The translations under genes were made by a program, and so were the position numbers. 64,000 nucleotides of DNA from Perkinsus olseni. Its lineage: Eukaryota > Perkinsozoa > Perkinsida > Perkinsidae. The notes beneath the pieces are model-generated. The model was not told the origin of the DNA, searched no databases, and worked only from the letters and a program-made list of their open reading frames with translations. The stretch is from contig JABANP010000022.1 of the NCBI GenBank assembly GCA_013115135.1, forward strand, positions 124,001-188,000, read 5' to 3'. This document shows positions 47,631-57,904 of this stretch, piece by piece; the stretch's first letter is position 1; every line of letters begins with the position of its first letter.

Positions 47631-48700
47631 TCATTCAACTTCACTGATAGTAGAGCGCCCGTTTCCCTCCGACCCCTCTTCCCTTCCGCCCCAGGGGACG
47701 GCCCTAGCCAAAAGTTCCGGGTCTGCGGATGAGCAGTACATCGTGAGTCTGCGCTTGGTCCTACCCTCCCCTGTGTCCGCTTGATCTTTGGCACTGCAGC
47801 GTATCCGAATATGAACTCCATTCCAACGCTGCGGTCTGAGCTGCCCTCCGCCCCAGACGCCCGCGAGGAGGATGCCATCAACGGTGTCAAATACCAGCCA
47901 GCACCCTACTACGGCCGTCGCGATATCCACCGAGAGCTCAGCGGTGGTGCATTGACTAACAGACTGAACGCAAAAGGCCGAACTTGCCAGGCCAAAGGGC
48001 CAAGCCAACACATTATCAACATGAAACTCATCATTCCGCACGAAGATGCTTCTGTCGTCTACTACCATTGTTAATCATCTCCATCCTTCTCACCACCTCC
48101 ACACTTGGACTAGGGTACAGCATTGGCCCGCTCACCGGTGCAGAATACGGGGCCGCTGCTGCCACTGTCATTGGGGCAGGTGTGGCCGGGAGGCTTACCA
48201 TCACCCCACCAGTATCATCGGTCCCTTCAGCTGTGATGCAGAGCGTGTTCAACACCCCTTCCCAGGTAACTTTCTTCGAACCGTCAAACCAGAACTTCTT
48301 CTGTTTTCTACGACGGACATCTTCCGCGTGCGCCAAGGCTGCATCAAAGATATCTTTGCACGTGGTCAGACCACTGGCTTCCGGTGGCGTGAACAATTGC
48401 ATCAGATCTTGTGAACGGGACAGGTACACTCGAGTGAACCTGACCGACGCACCTTCCGCCCATAGTTGTCAAAGCCACTTACGCCTTCCCCTGGCCGCAC
48501 GAAAAAGAGTCCAGCTCGAAGGGGCCGTGGTCAGGGTCATCATTTTGTCTCTTTATCGATATAAACCTGTCATGTCCGATGTCCTGCGTGCAGGTGCCGG
48601 TGTCCGGCAGGTCACACCCCCACAGGGTGATCGATATCGCTGCTGCTGCTACGACGAGCAGAGTCCTAGCCTTATACGTGTTATAAATACTGCCAGACAT
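47631..48700 (-). CDS. Possible secreted or anchored protein, unknown family
   Basis: ATG 48700 opens with a hydrophobic signal (TLLVVAAAAISITLWGCD) and a Cys-containing mature part; after an intron the frame LMQLFTPPEASGLTTCKDIFDAALAHAEDV ... KKVTWEGVLNTL (about 48400-48270) continues, then VDIATAVVGCWLVFDTVDGILLAG (about 47925-47855). The plus strand is also open here (47984-48727), but its product is Arg/Ser-rich without structure, so the minus strand is preferred. Exon plan tentative. Confidence 0.35.
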
Positions 48701-49090
48701 TTTAGTAGGGGCCTTCGAAAGAACTGAGAAGAGATTGGTGGTTCGAGCGAGACCTGTTCATTGATAACGCAGGACACCACCCGACACTTGAGAGCAATTG
48801 TGAATCAACACACGTACGCGTGGGTGAATATGGTAGGTAGCAGACTGAAACTGCTAATAGAGCAACTTGTACAGGTGCAGGAGCTACACTCGAAGGGTCA
48901 TATCTGACCCGCCTGAAATGCACAAGGCAAATATAACCTCCTCGTGGCCAGATAGAAGGGCGGTTCGCGATGATGATGAAAAACACCGAGTGCCCGCGCC
49001 TACATCAACTTGAACTACTGGCTTTGCCGGGGGAACCTCTCCCCATGGATCTGAAAGGCCCATCAGATGCAACGGAGCCGACACCCGAGA

Positions 49091-49960
49091 CTACCTACTT
49101 CCAACTATGTTGTCCCTGAGGGGGAGGAGGGTTCCTAGGAACATAGACACTGCGAAAACAATACCAATGGCGATGAACAGGCCTGACAAAGCGAGGCGCT
49201 GGGCAGAGATCATTGGCGCTGATAGGCGTCAAGATGAAGAGGGCTAGACTACAGGGTGGCGCGGCTAAGGCAATGAATTTGGGAGTAATCAGGGCTGGTA
49301 ACTGAGAGTTACGCGACGAAAGATCCTCATGAAGCCGGCGTGGTTGCCGGGGTCTACTCGAATGTAATGTCGCGCATCTTAGATTGGGGAGCTTGAAGAT
49401 TTCAACTCCCAGTTCGTTATGCTCAGTGGCCCTCCTAGTGTCCGTCAGATCTCGCAAGCGATCAGCTCACATGATGAGGGGGCCATCGGTATGGCTCGAC
49501 ACCATGACTTGAAATCGGTGCAACAACTTTTGATACACAAGGTTCACGATTCGGCAGACGGCGAGCAAGGAAACAGGGCCATCGTAGAGCCTCTAACCCC
49601 TCATTGCCAATCGCAGGCTATTCGCCTTTCCGGTCGTGACTGCTCTCGCCATTGGCGAGTTTGGCGTGAGCATCCCCGGAAAGCAGCCAGTATCGGTTAC
49701 ATCCCACGACCCTCGATGTATGGTCTAGAGACGGGGAGCAACGAGTTTGATATTACTACAGGGTCGCGCCTCATCGCAGGTGGAGGTACCCACTGCGATC
49801 CAAAATGGCTTAAAACCCCGACGAGACCGAGTAGAAGAACGTTGGAGAAAGCCCGCATCCTACACTTCAACATAGCCGTCCGTGACTCATCCTCTCGCAT
49901 GCGCCGCATGGCAGCGAGCTTCGACTGGTCAGATGCCGTTCGAATGAACTGCATTGTTGT
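49091..49960 (-). CDS. Putative membrane protein pieces
   Basis: Minus-strand segments contain three hydrophobic helices: AFSNVLLLGLVGVLSHFG (about 49860-49805), ALITPKFIALAAPPCSLALFILTP (about 49300-49230), and LSGLFIAIGIVFAVSMFLGTLLPLRDN (about 49190-49110) just before the stop at 49091. The plus strand over 49419-50033 is open for 204 codons but looks like a shadow. Family unknown. Confidence 0.35.
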
Positions 49961-50587
49961 AACGCCACCTCCACGTCTTGACCAGGACTTGGCGGAGTTT
50001 AAAGACAGACGACAACTGAGAGAATTTGCCTGAGTGACATGTACCTACCCGCGGCTATCCCGGTATCAACACGAGGACCGATACAGACAGAAACAGCTCA
50101 TCCGCATGCCCTCAGAAGGAGTTGAAGTTTTCCAGCAGCCGCCTGAATGACGAGGGTACAGGGCCGTCTCCCGAGTGGCAACTCCTTACCTCGTTACTGG
50201 TGATGCCGGTGGTATATACCGCTTCTTGAACACATTACGCGGATACGGTGCAGCATTCCTCTTCATCCTAGTGTCCAGTCGCATAGCTGATTAGCATGCA
50301 TCAGCCGTTCGACACGACGCCCCAGCCTAGTACCTTTTTCCCGGGGCCTCAGAGCGAGTATGGCCCAGGAAAGGCCTAGTGCCACTCCAGCCAACTGCAG
50401 TGGGGACAACCGGACAGGGAGTGTTGACATTCAAAGCTTGTTTTTGAGTGGAAGCGGAATTATGCATGTCTGACATCTGAAATTTGGTTCGACCTGTCAA
50501 GGGCGTCGAGAAACCAAACCTTGCGCTGGAGTAAGGGAAAAATAAGAACGCGCAAGAGGGCAAGACGATGGGGGCATGTTCGTTTTC

Positions 50588-51236
50588 GGCACAAACATCG
50601 GCTGTCACTAAATTCTCTGTCCTAATCACTAAATCTAGCGCGCGCCCACCTGATCGATATCTGCGCGCTTTCCTACTGCTGCCGCCTCTTCCGGACTCCG
50701 GTATCCGGAGCCGATTAAAGTGCCCTTTGGTAACCCTTTGGGTTTATGGTTGCCTTGGGTAACCAGAAACGGTTTCTGGTTGCCTTGGGTAACCCTTCGG
50801 GTTCCTGGTTGCGCGTGCCCAACTGATCGATATCTGCGCGCTTTCCCGCTGCTGCCGATTCCTCCGGACTCCGGAGCCGATTACATTGCCCCTTCCGGTT
50901 TCTGGTAGCCTTGGGTGAGCCCTCGGGTTTCTGGCTGCCTCGGGTAACCCTTCGGGTGTCGGGTTGCCTTGGGTAACCCTTCCGGTTTCGGGTTGCCTTG
51001 GGTAACCCTTCGGGTTTCTGGTGGTAATTCTTTTGTTTTGCTGCTGAGAGCAAACTTCATCACCATGCCGAGAGCGGAACGTGTTCGCTGGTTGTATACG
51101 ATGGGCCATGTGCGCTATGAGCAGTGCAAAACGCAACACGTGCCTGGGGAACGCGGCGCGCAGATAACGATCAGTTGGGCGCGCGCTACTTTTAGTGATT
51201 AGGACGGAGAATTTAGTGACACTCGATGGACGTGCC
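50588..51236. mobile_element. Non-autonomous Mutator-like (MULE-type) DNA transposon
   Basis: Terminal inverted repeats of about 81 nt: left 50588-50668, right 51156-51236. The inner 66 nt of each end match at 61 positions; the outer end is GGCAC/GTGCC with a few mismatches just inside. The element is flanked by a perfect 9-bp direct duplication TTCGTTTTC (50579-50587 and 51237-51245). Long inverted ends plus a 9-bp target duplication are the Mutator hallmark. Total 649 bp, with no transposase; the interior is a minisatellite. It sits just upstream of the pepsin-like gene pair. Confidence 0.9.
50720..51030. repeat. Minisatellite inside the transposon
   Basis: About nine degenerate units of 24-27 bp built on GGTAACCCTTCGGGTTTCTGG with TTGCCTTG between. 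Each unit contains a short AACCC-TTC-GGGTT hairpin. A non-tandem piece (TGATCGATATCTGCGCGC and about 60 following bases) occurs twice, near 50652 and 50822. Confidence 0.85.
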
Positions 51237-51454
51237 TTCGTTTTCCGTTGTCCACTCTCGCGACGCGGGTAAATGAAGGAGCTCGCCTCTGCTGTGAGTC
51301 ACAGCCTGTGATTCTCGGCATCGTCGCCAAGGTTCAGTACATGCTCGGTGTTTGTGTAATCTTTCAATGCTTCAGCCGTTGAAATTCAGCGAAGGCCTTC
51401 CTCCCGCAGAGATTTTGAACGCATAGTCTTCACAGGGACCGTTCACCCTTCGAC

Positions 51455-52612
51455 ATGACATACCGAACGACTTTTCTCCTCGCTTTGACCCTACAAGTCC
51501 GCTGTTCCGTCAAGTCCCCCGTCTTCTACGAGAGAGGTCACTTTCGCACTGAAATCGCTGTAAACGGCCAGATAGTCCATCCCATAGTGGACACGGGCTC
51601 TGTTAGCTTTCATGTTGTTGGTAAGAATTACTTCGAGGGTTCTTGTCGACGTTTCCCGTTCAACTGTTACAATCTTACCTTCAACGATCTTGTCGACCAG
51701 GCATTAGAGAGTTTCACGGCAGAGGGAAGTATAAAAAAGATCTATGCCAGGCGTGAGTATTCAATGCGCGCGCTGAAGAAGGAAGTCCTGATGGGCATTC
51801 CCGAATCCATCAAAACAAGAATGAAATTCTATGCTGTTGTGGCTGCTCGGAGGCAGATGGAGAGCTTGGAAGCGAAGGCCGATCCCGAAGCGATCCTCGG
51901 CTTGGGTTACCCTCGAGAGGGGACAAACTCCATTCTGGGTCAGCTAGTGAAGTGCGGTTTCATCAGGAATGAAAACCGAGTATTCACCTTGATGCTGCCT
52001 GCTAGTAATTCAGGGATCGGTGAACTCACCCTAGGCAGTTTGAAGCCCGAGGATCCGCTCGAACTCGGCAGCCTAGTTTACTTGCCAATCTTGCATATAA
52101 CCGGAGAGAAGGTGACATGGAAAGTGAAGATGTCTGCCATATCCGTGAACGGTGGGGGCTGTTCCAATATCGATGGACCCGTCTTACTGGACTCTGGGTC
52201 CCCGTCCCTAGCAGGCCCAGCTCATCAAGTAAACGAACTCGTAAGGTTCATCATGACGCGGGCGCGCTTGTCGAAGGGCGAACAAGTGATTCGAAGGACT
52301 ACGTCGGGTTCATACTGGTTGCACTGTGATGATGTGAAGTATATTCCGAGCCTCGAGGTGTCGTTCGATATAGACCAGAGCACATGGGGAAGCATAACGA
52401 TCAGCAGGGAGTTTGTGGTGCGAGAGTTGAGTGACAGAAGAGGAATGTGCTCCCTGGTAGTCAGGGCGCGGAATATCAACTACTGGAGGCTGGGGGAGCC
52501 TTTCTTTCGGAATAGGACGATACGTTTTGATGCTCAAAAAGGGAGGCTGGGTATGAGTCTTATTCACTACAAGAAACCGGTTACAGTATCGGACGCAGCT
52601 TCTGTGGTGTAG
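51455..52612 (+). CDS. Pepsin-like aspartyl protease (A1 family), secreted
   Basis: Single-exon gene of 385 codons. A signal peptide at residues 1-18 precedes the two catalytic blocks: I-V-D-T-G-S in the N-lobe (about residue 47) and L-L-D-S-G-S-P in the C-lobe (about residue 249), each followed by the expected hydrophobic stretch. AILGLGYP and GELTLGSL match the family's conserved strands, and the tail ends RIRFDAQ...GRLGMSL. No clear propeptide, so activation may differ from pepsin. Copy 2 lies 0.6 kb downstream in the same direction, and the 140 bp before each ATG are similar, so the duplication included the promoter. The MULE-like element lies about 200 bp upstream. Confidence 0.95.
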   Translation: MTYRTTFLLALTLQVRCSVKSPVFYERGHFRTEIAVNGQIVHPIVDTGSVSFHVVGKNYFEGSCRRFPFNCYNLTFNDLVDQALESFTAEGSIKKIYARREYSMRALKKEVLMGIPESIKTRMKFYAVVAARRQMESLEAKADPEAILGLGYPREGTNSILGQLVKCGFIRNENRVFTLMLPASNSGIGELTLGSLKPEDPLELGSLVYLPILHITGEKVTWKVKMSAISVNGGGCSNIDGPVLLDSGSPSLAGPAHQVNELVRFIMTRARLSKGEQVIRRTTSGSYWLHCDDVKYIPSLEVSFDIDQSTWGSITISREFVVRELSDRRGMCSLVVRARNINYWRLGEPFFRNRTIRFDAQKGRLGMSLIHYKKPVTVSDAASVV

Positions 52613-52960
52613 GATACCTGACGGGTGCCGAATGTGGCCCAGGTGACATGGGGTAACCGCACATGTTGCGACCAAGCTTGGCCTATCCTTGTTTTCAATT
52701 GCCCGCCGCAAGAAACACCTTATGATGGTGAGTGTTGTTGTCGTAGTGGCACAGTCACTAAAACCGTCACCACATGTTTTGCGCTGTGTTGTTCACATAT
52801 CCGTATTAGGTGTTGCATGATAGTTATTAGCAATACGACATCTGCTCAGCCGAGCCCAGGCTCTGGGCTATCCGGTGACCATCGAAGACAAAACAGCGGA
52901 CCTGGCCTGCGCGATCTTCTTTTCGTTCTATGTTATGAGGTACGGCAGGCGAATCTGCTG

Positions 52961-52982
52961 ATCGCAGACTGCGATTCGCAGT
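52961..52982. repeat. 22-nt double-turn palindrome with a third partial turn
   Basis: Core TCGCAG (52962-52967), single A, inverted core (52969-52974), single T, core again (52976-52981). Single bases complement flanking T and A. A further 5-nt inverted piece turns around 52981 (to 52986). It lies between the two pepsin-like genes. Confidence 0.9.
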
Positions 52983-53202
52983 GCGATTATCACACTCAAC
53001 TGCACTCTGGCAACGCGAACGTGGGAACCAGAGATTAGCTCACCTCCTAGTGCTGTGGCCCTTTTAGCATAGTCGCCAAGGATCGGTATATATTCGGTAT
53101 TTGCGTAATCTTCCATGCTTCAGCCGTTGAAATTCAGCGAAGTCCTTGCTTCCGCGGAGATTTTACACACATGGTATCCACAGGGACCGTTCCTCCTTCG
53201 AC

Positions 53203-54507
53203 ATGACATACCGCACGACTCTTCTCCTCTCTCTAACATTACAAGCCTGCTGTTCCATCAAGTTACCCGTCTCTTACCGTAGAAGTTCTACGAGAAGTTA
53301 CTTCCGCACTGAAAACGCTGTAAACGGGGAGAAAGTCCATCCCATAGTGGACACGGGTTCTGTTAGCTTTTATGTCGTTGGTGAGAACTACTTTGAGGAT
53401 TGGTGTCGACGTTACCCACCCAACTGTTACAATCTGCCCCTCAGCGAGCTCATCGATCAGACGTTACAGAGAGTCACGGGAAAGAGAAGTGTAACGAGGA
53501 GCTACACTAAGCTCACGGGCTCGATGTGTTCGCTGAAGAAGCAAGTCGAACTGGGCGCTCCCGAATCCTTCAAAATTAAAATGCAATTTTATGTTGTCGT
53601 GGATTATGTTGTCGGAGCAAGGTGGACCGCTTGGGAACGGACGCCGGACCTGAAGCGATCCTCGGCTTGGGTTACCCTCGGGAGAAACAGAACTCTATTC
53701 TGGATCAGCTAGTCAAGCGCGGAATCATCAGACATGAAGATCAAGTGTTCACCCTGATGCTGCCTGCCAATAATTCAGGGATCGGTGAGCTTACCATAGG
53801 CAGTTTGAAGCCCGAGGATCCTCTCGAACTTAGTTTACTTGGTAGGTGGTGTCCCCTACCATTTATATAAACTAATTGTTGATTTGAAGCGACGCAAGTC
53901 CTTCAATCAACTTTGTTCGGCCCTCATGCAGTATCTCGATGCTCGCAGGGGCTTATTGTAGTGCCGGGCAGGCACAACTTTTTTTCGCCTCTGTTTTGTA
54001 CGAGGCCCACCATTGAATATTCGCGGAGTATCGACTTCTGGAGGCTATCTGGGTATCGAGGGACCTGTCTCACTGGACTCTGGCTCTCCGGCCCTAGGAG
54101 GCCCAGCTCATCAAGTTCGTGAACTCGTGTCCTTTATCACGACGCAAGCGCACTTGTCCAAGGGCGAACAGGTTGTTCGAAGGACTACGTCGGGCTCTCA
54201 CTGGTTGCATTGCGATGATGCGAAGTTTCTACCAGACCTTGAGCTGTGGTTCGTTATAGACAAGAGTACACGGGGATATCTAACGATCGACGGGGAGTAT
54301 GTGGTGCAAGAGTCAAGAGACAAGAGAGGAAGCTGCTTGCTGGCAGTCAGGCCGCGGAGTATCGACTTCTGGAGGCTGGGGGCACCTCTCTTTCGGAATA
54401 GGACGATACGGTTCGATGTTTCCAGGGGATCCCTGGGCGTGAGTCTTATTCAGCACAAGGACAAGGCGACAGGTTGGAACGCGGCTTCTGATAAAGAGAG
54501 TTCCTAA
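53203..54507 (+). pseudogene. Pepsin-like aspartyl protease, second copy, broken
   Basis: Tandem paralogue of the gene at 51455. The start, signal peptide, I-V-D-T-G-S and most of the N-lobe are present (53203 to about 53615). The frame then shifts near 53610-53625, continues as GPEAILGLGYPRE ... GSLKPEDPLE to about 53835, and is replaced by about 170 bp of unrelated sequence starting GTAGGTGG. It resumes near 54010 with LDSGSPALGGP and the intact C-lobe to the stop at 54507. The middle piece ILHITGEKVTWKV of copy 1 is missing. An intron over 53852-54010 could save part of this, but not the frame shift. Confidence 0.85.
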
Positions 54508-54592
54508 CGGCTGCCGTACAATGTACGGCGTACATGTTGCGACTAACTCTGACCTATCCCTGTGTCCCATTGCTGCTGCAGGGAAGACCTCC

Positions 54593-54618
54593 ATGATGAA
54601 TCATCATCATTGATGATG
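54593..54618. repeat. Double-turn palindrome in ATG/CAT repeats, absent from the paralogous site
   Basis: ATGATGA, single A, TCATCAT, then CATCATCA, single T, TGATGATG. The turn centres (54600 and 54610) are 10 apart. The matching place after pepsin copy 1 (about 52721-52728) has a single ATGATGG. The difference is about 20 nt. Confidence 0.8.
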
Positions 54619-54904
54619 GATGCTGTTGTTGTAGTGGTCACTACGGCACTACATGTTGTGCGCTGTGATGTTCACATATCCGTATCAGTTGCTGTGTGAC
54701 AATGAGGGACAATACGACAAATACGCCTATGGGCGCCTCATTCCAACACGTTGCCTAGGAGGGCGTCATTGTCCGAGAGAATGCTGAGTTCAGGAGCATG
54801 GCTTCCAATTATCCAAGATTTACTCGCGAGTGTCTCGGGTAACTGACTGTTACTGCCATTCATGACCTCCTGACGCAACAACTATCGAGTTCCAATCGTA
54901 CACC

Positions 54905-55120
54905 TCTCAAACTCATCAATACCCATGTCCGACACTCTTAGACTCATCAATACCCATGTCCGACACTCTTAGACTCATCAATACCCATGTCCGACACATG
55001 TCCGACGGTCTGTAGAACGGTTCCCCTTCTTCTTTTCACGCGCCACTTTTTTACTCCGCGCGCCACTTTTTCCCTCCACGCGCCACTTTCTTCCTCCACG
55101 CGCCACTTTTCCCCTGACGC
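54905..55120. repeat. Two adjacent minisatellites
   Basis: First, about three copies of a 31-bp unit beginning ACTCATCAATACCCATG and holding TCCGACACTCTTAG (about 54910-55005). Second, about five copies of a 21-22-bp unit CGCGCCACTTTTT with CTCCA (about 55035-55120). They lie between pepsin copy 2 and the next gene. Confidence 0.85.
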
Positions 55121-55372
55121 GCGGCCTATGGGTCTCCTATCACCAAGCACCGGGTCCGCTACCACCAGTGACCTCCCGAGACCGCCCGACGGCTCCCGAC
55201 TGCGCAGCGCACGTTTTCTGCCCGCGCCCGAACAAACTATTTTCGGTTTTGGCCCTGCGCAGCCATTACTGACTCTTCAGTCGAAAGTCTTGAGCAACAA
55301 GCGTTGAGTTGAGTTAAGAGTCTTGAGTCAAGCCTCTCGACCTTGGTAGTTAGCTTGGTACTTCTCCGATCA

Positions 55373-55762
55373 ATGGCTGGAGGCAAACGCCGTGGCCGAT
55401 GGGCCGATAAGAAAAAAGCCGCGCTCAAAGCACTCGATAGAGTTTGTGCCGAAGCGAACTACGACGTCAATCTGGTTGAACGAGAGATACTAGCGGAGCT
55501 TCCCCCCTATATGCAACACTCTGTTTGCTGTCGTTGGACGAGGCTGGTTTCACTTGGCATGACCAATCGCACACTTGGTCTTGCAACAAGGAGATCTGAT
55601 ATTGCTCGTGTGAGGGCCATAGCTGAAGAAATGGGATCTTTCTTCTCTGCATGGTGTGACAATAATCTTCGGATGTGCCAGTCGACGGTTACTCGGCGCC
55701 CAACTCGAGTCCATAGAGATGCTCCTTCCCCGTGTAATACATGTGCGCCGTGTGAATGTTGA
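55373..55762 (+). CDS. Small basic hypothetical protein
   Basis: Open frame of 129 codons from ATG 55373. It opens with a basic patch (GGKRRGRWADKKKAALKAL) and a helical part (VNLVEREILAELPPYM), then a Trp/Arg segment and a Cys-rich end (CNTCAPCEC). It might bind nucleic acid. No family recognised. Downstream to 55900 are degenerate CGACTCCC-type repeats. Confidence 0.35.
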   Translation: MAGGKRRGRWADKKKAALKALDRVCAEANYDVNLVEREILAELPPYMQHSVCCRWTRLVSLGMTNRTLGLATRRSDIARVRAIAEEMGSFFSAWCDNNLRMCQSTVTRRPTRVHRDAPSPCNTCAPCEC

Positions 55763-55958
55763 TGCCTCCTGCCAGTTACACAAAGATCCGAGGTTGGAAC
55801 TCATTCGACCCCTCCATTAGCGACTCCCCACGACACTCCTCATTCGACTTCCCGTGCGACTCCCCATGCGGCTCCCGAGCCTCAAGAGCCTTCTGATTAG
55901 AGTGTTTGACTTCTGCGACCATACTATGATAACGACTCTGCGCAATCGCGAGCCTTGT

Positions 55959-56689
55959 TCATTCCCTGAGACCAACTAAGAATAGTCTAAGCGCAGCTTC
56001 GTGTCCTGGACTCTTCTCTTCCTCGAGTGCGCTGATCAGGCGGCTCCATTTGACAGGCGCAGTGTAGCAAAAGTGCAGGCCACGATTGTCCAAAGAGAAT
56101 CTGCGACGACAGCTACAATGATTGTTGTAATTATTCCACAGCCATGAGCAACCCGAGGCGAAATGATACCACCATCGATCCACGGTCATAGGATATGCCG
56201 CGTGTCCGACACTCACATGCTGCGCTTGGTTTCGAGAATTAAGCTATGCGCGAGGCTCGAGTATCCCCACTGGGACCCGCGGGCTATACGTCGGATCATC
56301 TCGTATAACAGATACGCGCAGTCCCCCGTAGCAAGCAATTGTGCGAGATAGGACAAATCGTAGAGGCTACGGATCGTTTGCTGTCGTCCTGGTAACTGCG
56401 AACAACGTCGAAACTATACAACAAGTGCAGCAGCTCACCATGCTTACCTGAACGAGCTCGTCTCGGACAATGGGATAGTTCTTCAGAATGAATGGAGCAT
56501 CTATGTGAGCTGGTACGCAGACTCCTGAGTAACACTTACAACCTGGGCTTGAACCAAGGTTCGAATGCGTCGAGAAATGAACTCTTTCTGACCTTTCTGC
56601 CCTTTCCTGTCACATCCCAGGGCTTCCTGGATCGAAACTTCTACGATCGCGGCGAATAAGGATTCCATCCGTCCGAAAGGCTCTGTCAT
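55959..56689 (-). CDS. Unknown protein, three or more exons
   Basis: Start ATG 56689 gives MTEPFGRMESLFAAIVEVSIQEALG and FISRRIRTLVQAQ. After an intron, ILKNYPIVRDELVQ (about 56485-56445), a further intron (to about 56395), then LPGRQQTIRSLYDLSYLAQLLATGDCAYLLYEMIRRIARGSQWGY (about 56393-56260) and a last exon with KWSRLISALEEEKSPGHEAALRLFLVGLRE ending at 55959. The joined product is helical. Spliced frames read much better than any single open frame, which supports a real gene; family unknown. Confidence 0.45.
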
Positions 56690-56823
56690 TTGCACTGAGA
56701 AGGGTCCTCCACGATATCAAGGAGCACTGGGAATCTAGTTGACATCGCTCTTCTCATAGACGTAGGATTATTCTACTGGGTTAATTTTTGAGGAATCATT
56801 CTAGATGCCGGGTTCAAGTCTAC

Positions 56824-57096
56824 TCAATCGATTTCAGAATGCTGCTCACGTCGAACCGACCCACTTTCGACAGTTTCGCACACAGAAGTCGGAGAGCGCC
56901 TCGGGCCGCTCGATGGGATAATCTCAGCTAGGTCCCCGCTAGTGCTGGATTGAAGGGCTTTCTCCCATCTACTATGACGTTGACAGTAGCCCTGCAGACT
57001 TCTGGCGGCAGCTGTGCAGCCAGCGCGGATACAACGTCGACCCCCACCATGAGCAATGCAGTACCTGATAATATTGGTGGTTTCCTCGCCCGCCAC
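56824..57096 (-). CDS. WRKY19-like zinc motif protein, 5' end not found
   Basis: The exon begins after an acceptor CTGCAG near 57097 and reads IIRYCIAHGGGRRC, then IRAGCTAAARSLQGYCQRH. The pattern C-x2-HGGG-x-RC-x4-GC-x-A-x7-C-x2-H is the short zinc-like unit found in tandem in WRKY19-related and many protist proteins. Here only one unit is visible, followed by a Ser/Arg-rich tail to the stop at 56824. More units may lie in an upstream exon to the right of 57130. Role unknown. Confidence 0.5.
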   Translation of the reverse strand: MAGEETTNIIRYCIAHGGGRRCIRAGCTAAARSLQGYCQRHSRWEKALQSSTSGDLAEIIPSSGPRRSPTSVCETVESGSVRREQHSEID

Positions 57097-57169
57097 TGCA
57101 GGGCCACCAGTGCCTCGATAAATTTTCGGCGACCACGGGCAAGTATATTACGGGTTGTTCGTACTTAGT

Positions 57170-57900
57170 AGATCAGCTTGACTTCTTACTTGGCAACATC
57201 TCTGTCTGACCCTTTCCGCGCCAGTTTAGTGCAGTGTTGTACCGCGCAGACGGCGTGCTTTCTAGAACCTGATGGTCCGGGGAACAGATACGCCATGTAC
57301 CCGACACTCTCTAGTCGTAACTAGTTTGCCTCTTGAACCCTCCAACCGCAGCGCAATCGCTTGGCATTTAAAGGAAGTCTCGTTCACACTGAAGCATCAT
57401 CGTTATCATCGGTGGACTTGACGCAAGATTCATATATGCATTTATCGGGAGCGTTGCAGGAACCACAGATGTTGTTGAAGCAATAGTTCCCCTACTAGCG
57501 CGATAGTGCGCCGTTTAAGGAAAACGCAAGGATAGGAAAGGGCGCAAGATAGTCATTTAATTTTGGCTTGACCGTGTCAGCTTGAGTCGATTTTATTGTA
57601 GCTGCACTCTTTCTATAATTTACTGCACGCCCGTATGTCAGCGGTAACATACACTAAGGACATTGCTGAGGACATAAAGTACGTTCGATTACAAAAATTC
57701 CCATACACTCCCTCAAGCCACGACATCAGTACTGACTTAAGATACGGCACGTTTGCCGGCGTACCCCGGTCACAAGAGCCGAGCCGGATTTGGCGGAAGA
57801 ACTGGCAACTTTCAGAGAAAGAAGCAGCGGAACACAGGACTGTGTACTCCTAAGCAAACCAGTACTCAGGATTCGGTATTCCACGCAACAGGTTCTGGAC
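57170..57900. other. Interval with no firm gene
   Basis: A 72-codon frame at 57635-57853 is open but motif-free. The interval probably holds the promoter of the MORN gene on its right. Confidence 0.35.
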
Positions 57901-57904
57901 GTCT

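Noticed and set aside
47984..48727. Plus-strand 247-codon frame
   Set aside because: Arg/Ser-rich without structure; the opposite strand gives a signal peptide and better-looking exons.
50588..51236. The MULE-like element as source of the 8-bp footprints
   Set aside because: Its own target duplication is 9 bp, which would place the two turns 8 nt apart, not 7.
53852..54010. New intron in pepsin copy 2 starting GTAGGTGG
   Set aside because: Possible donor, but no clear acceptor restores the lost middle of the protein, and a separate frame shift upstream remains.
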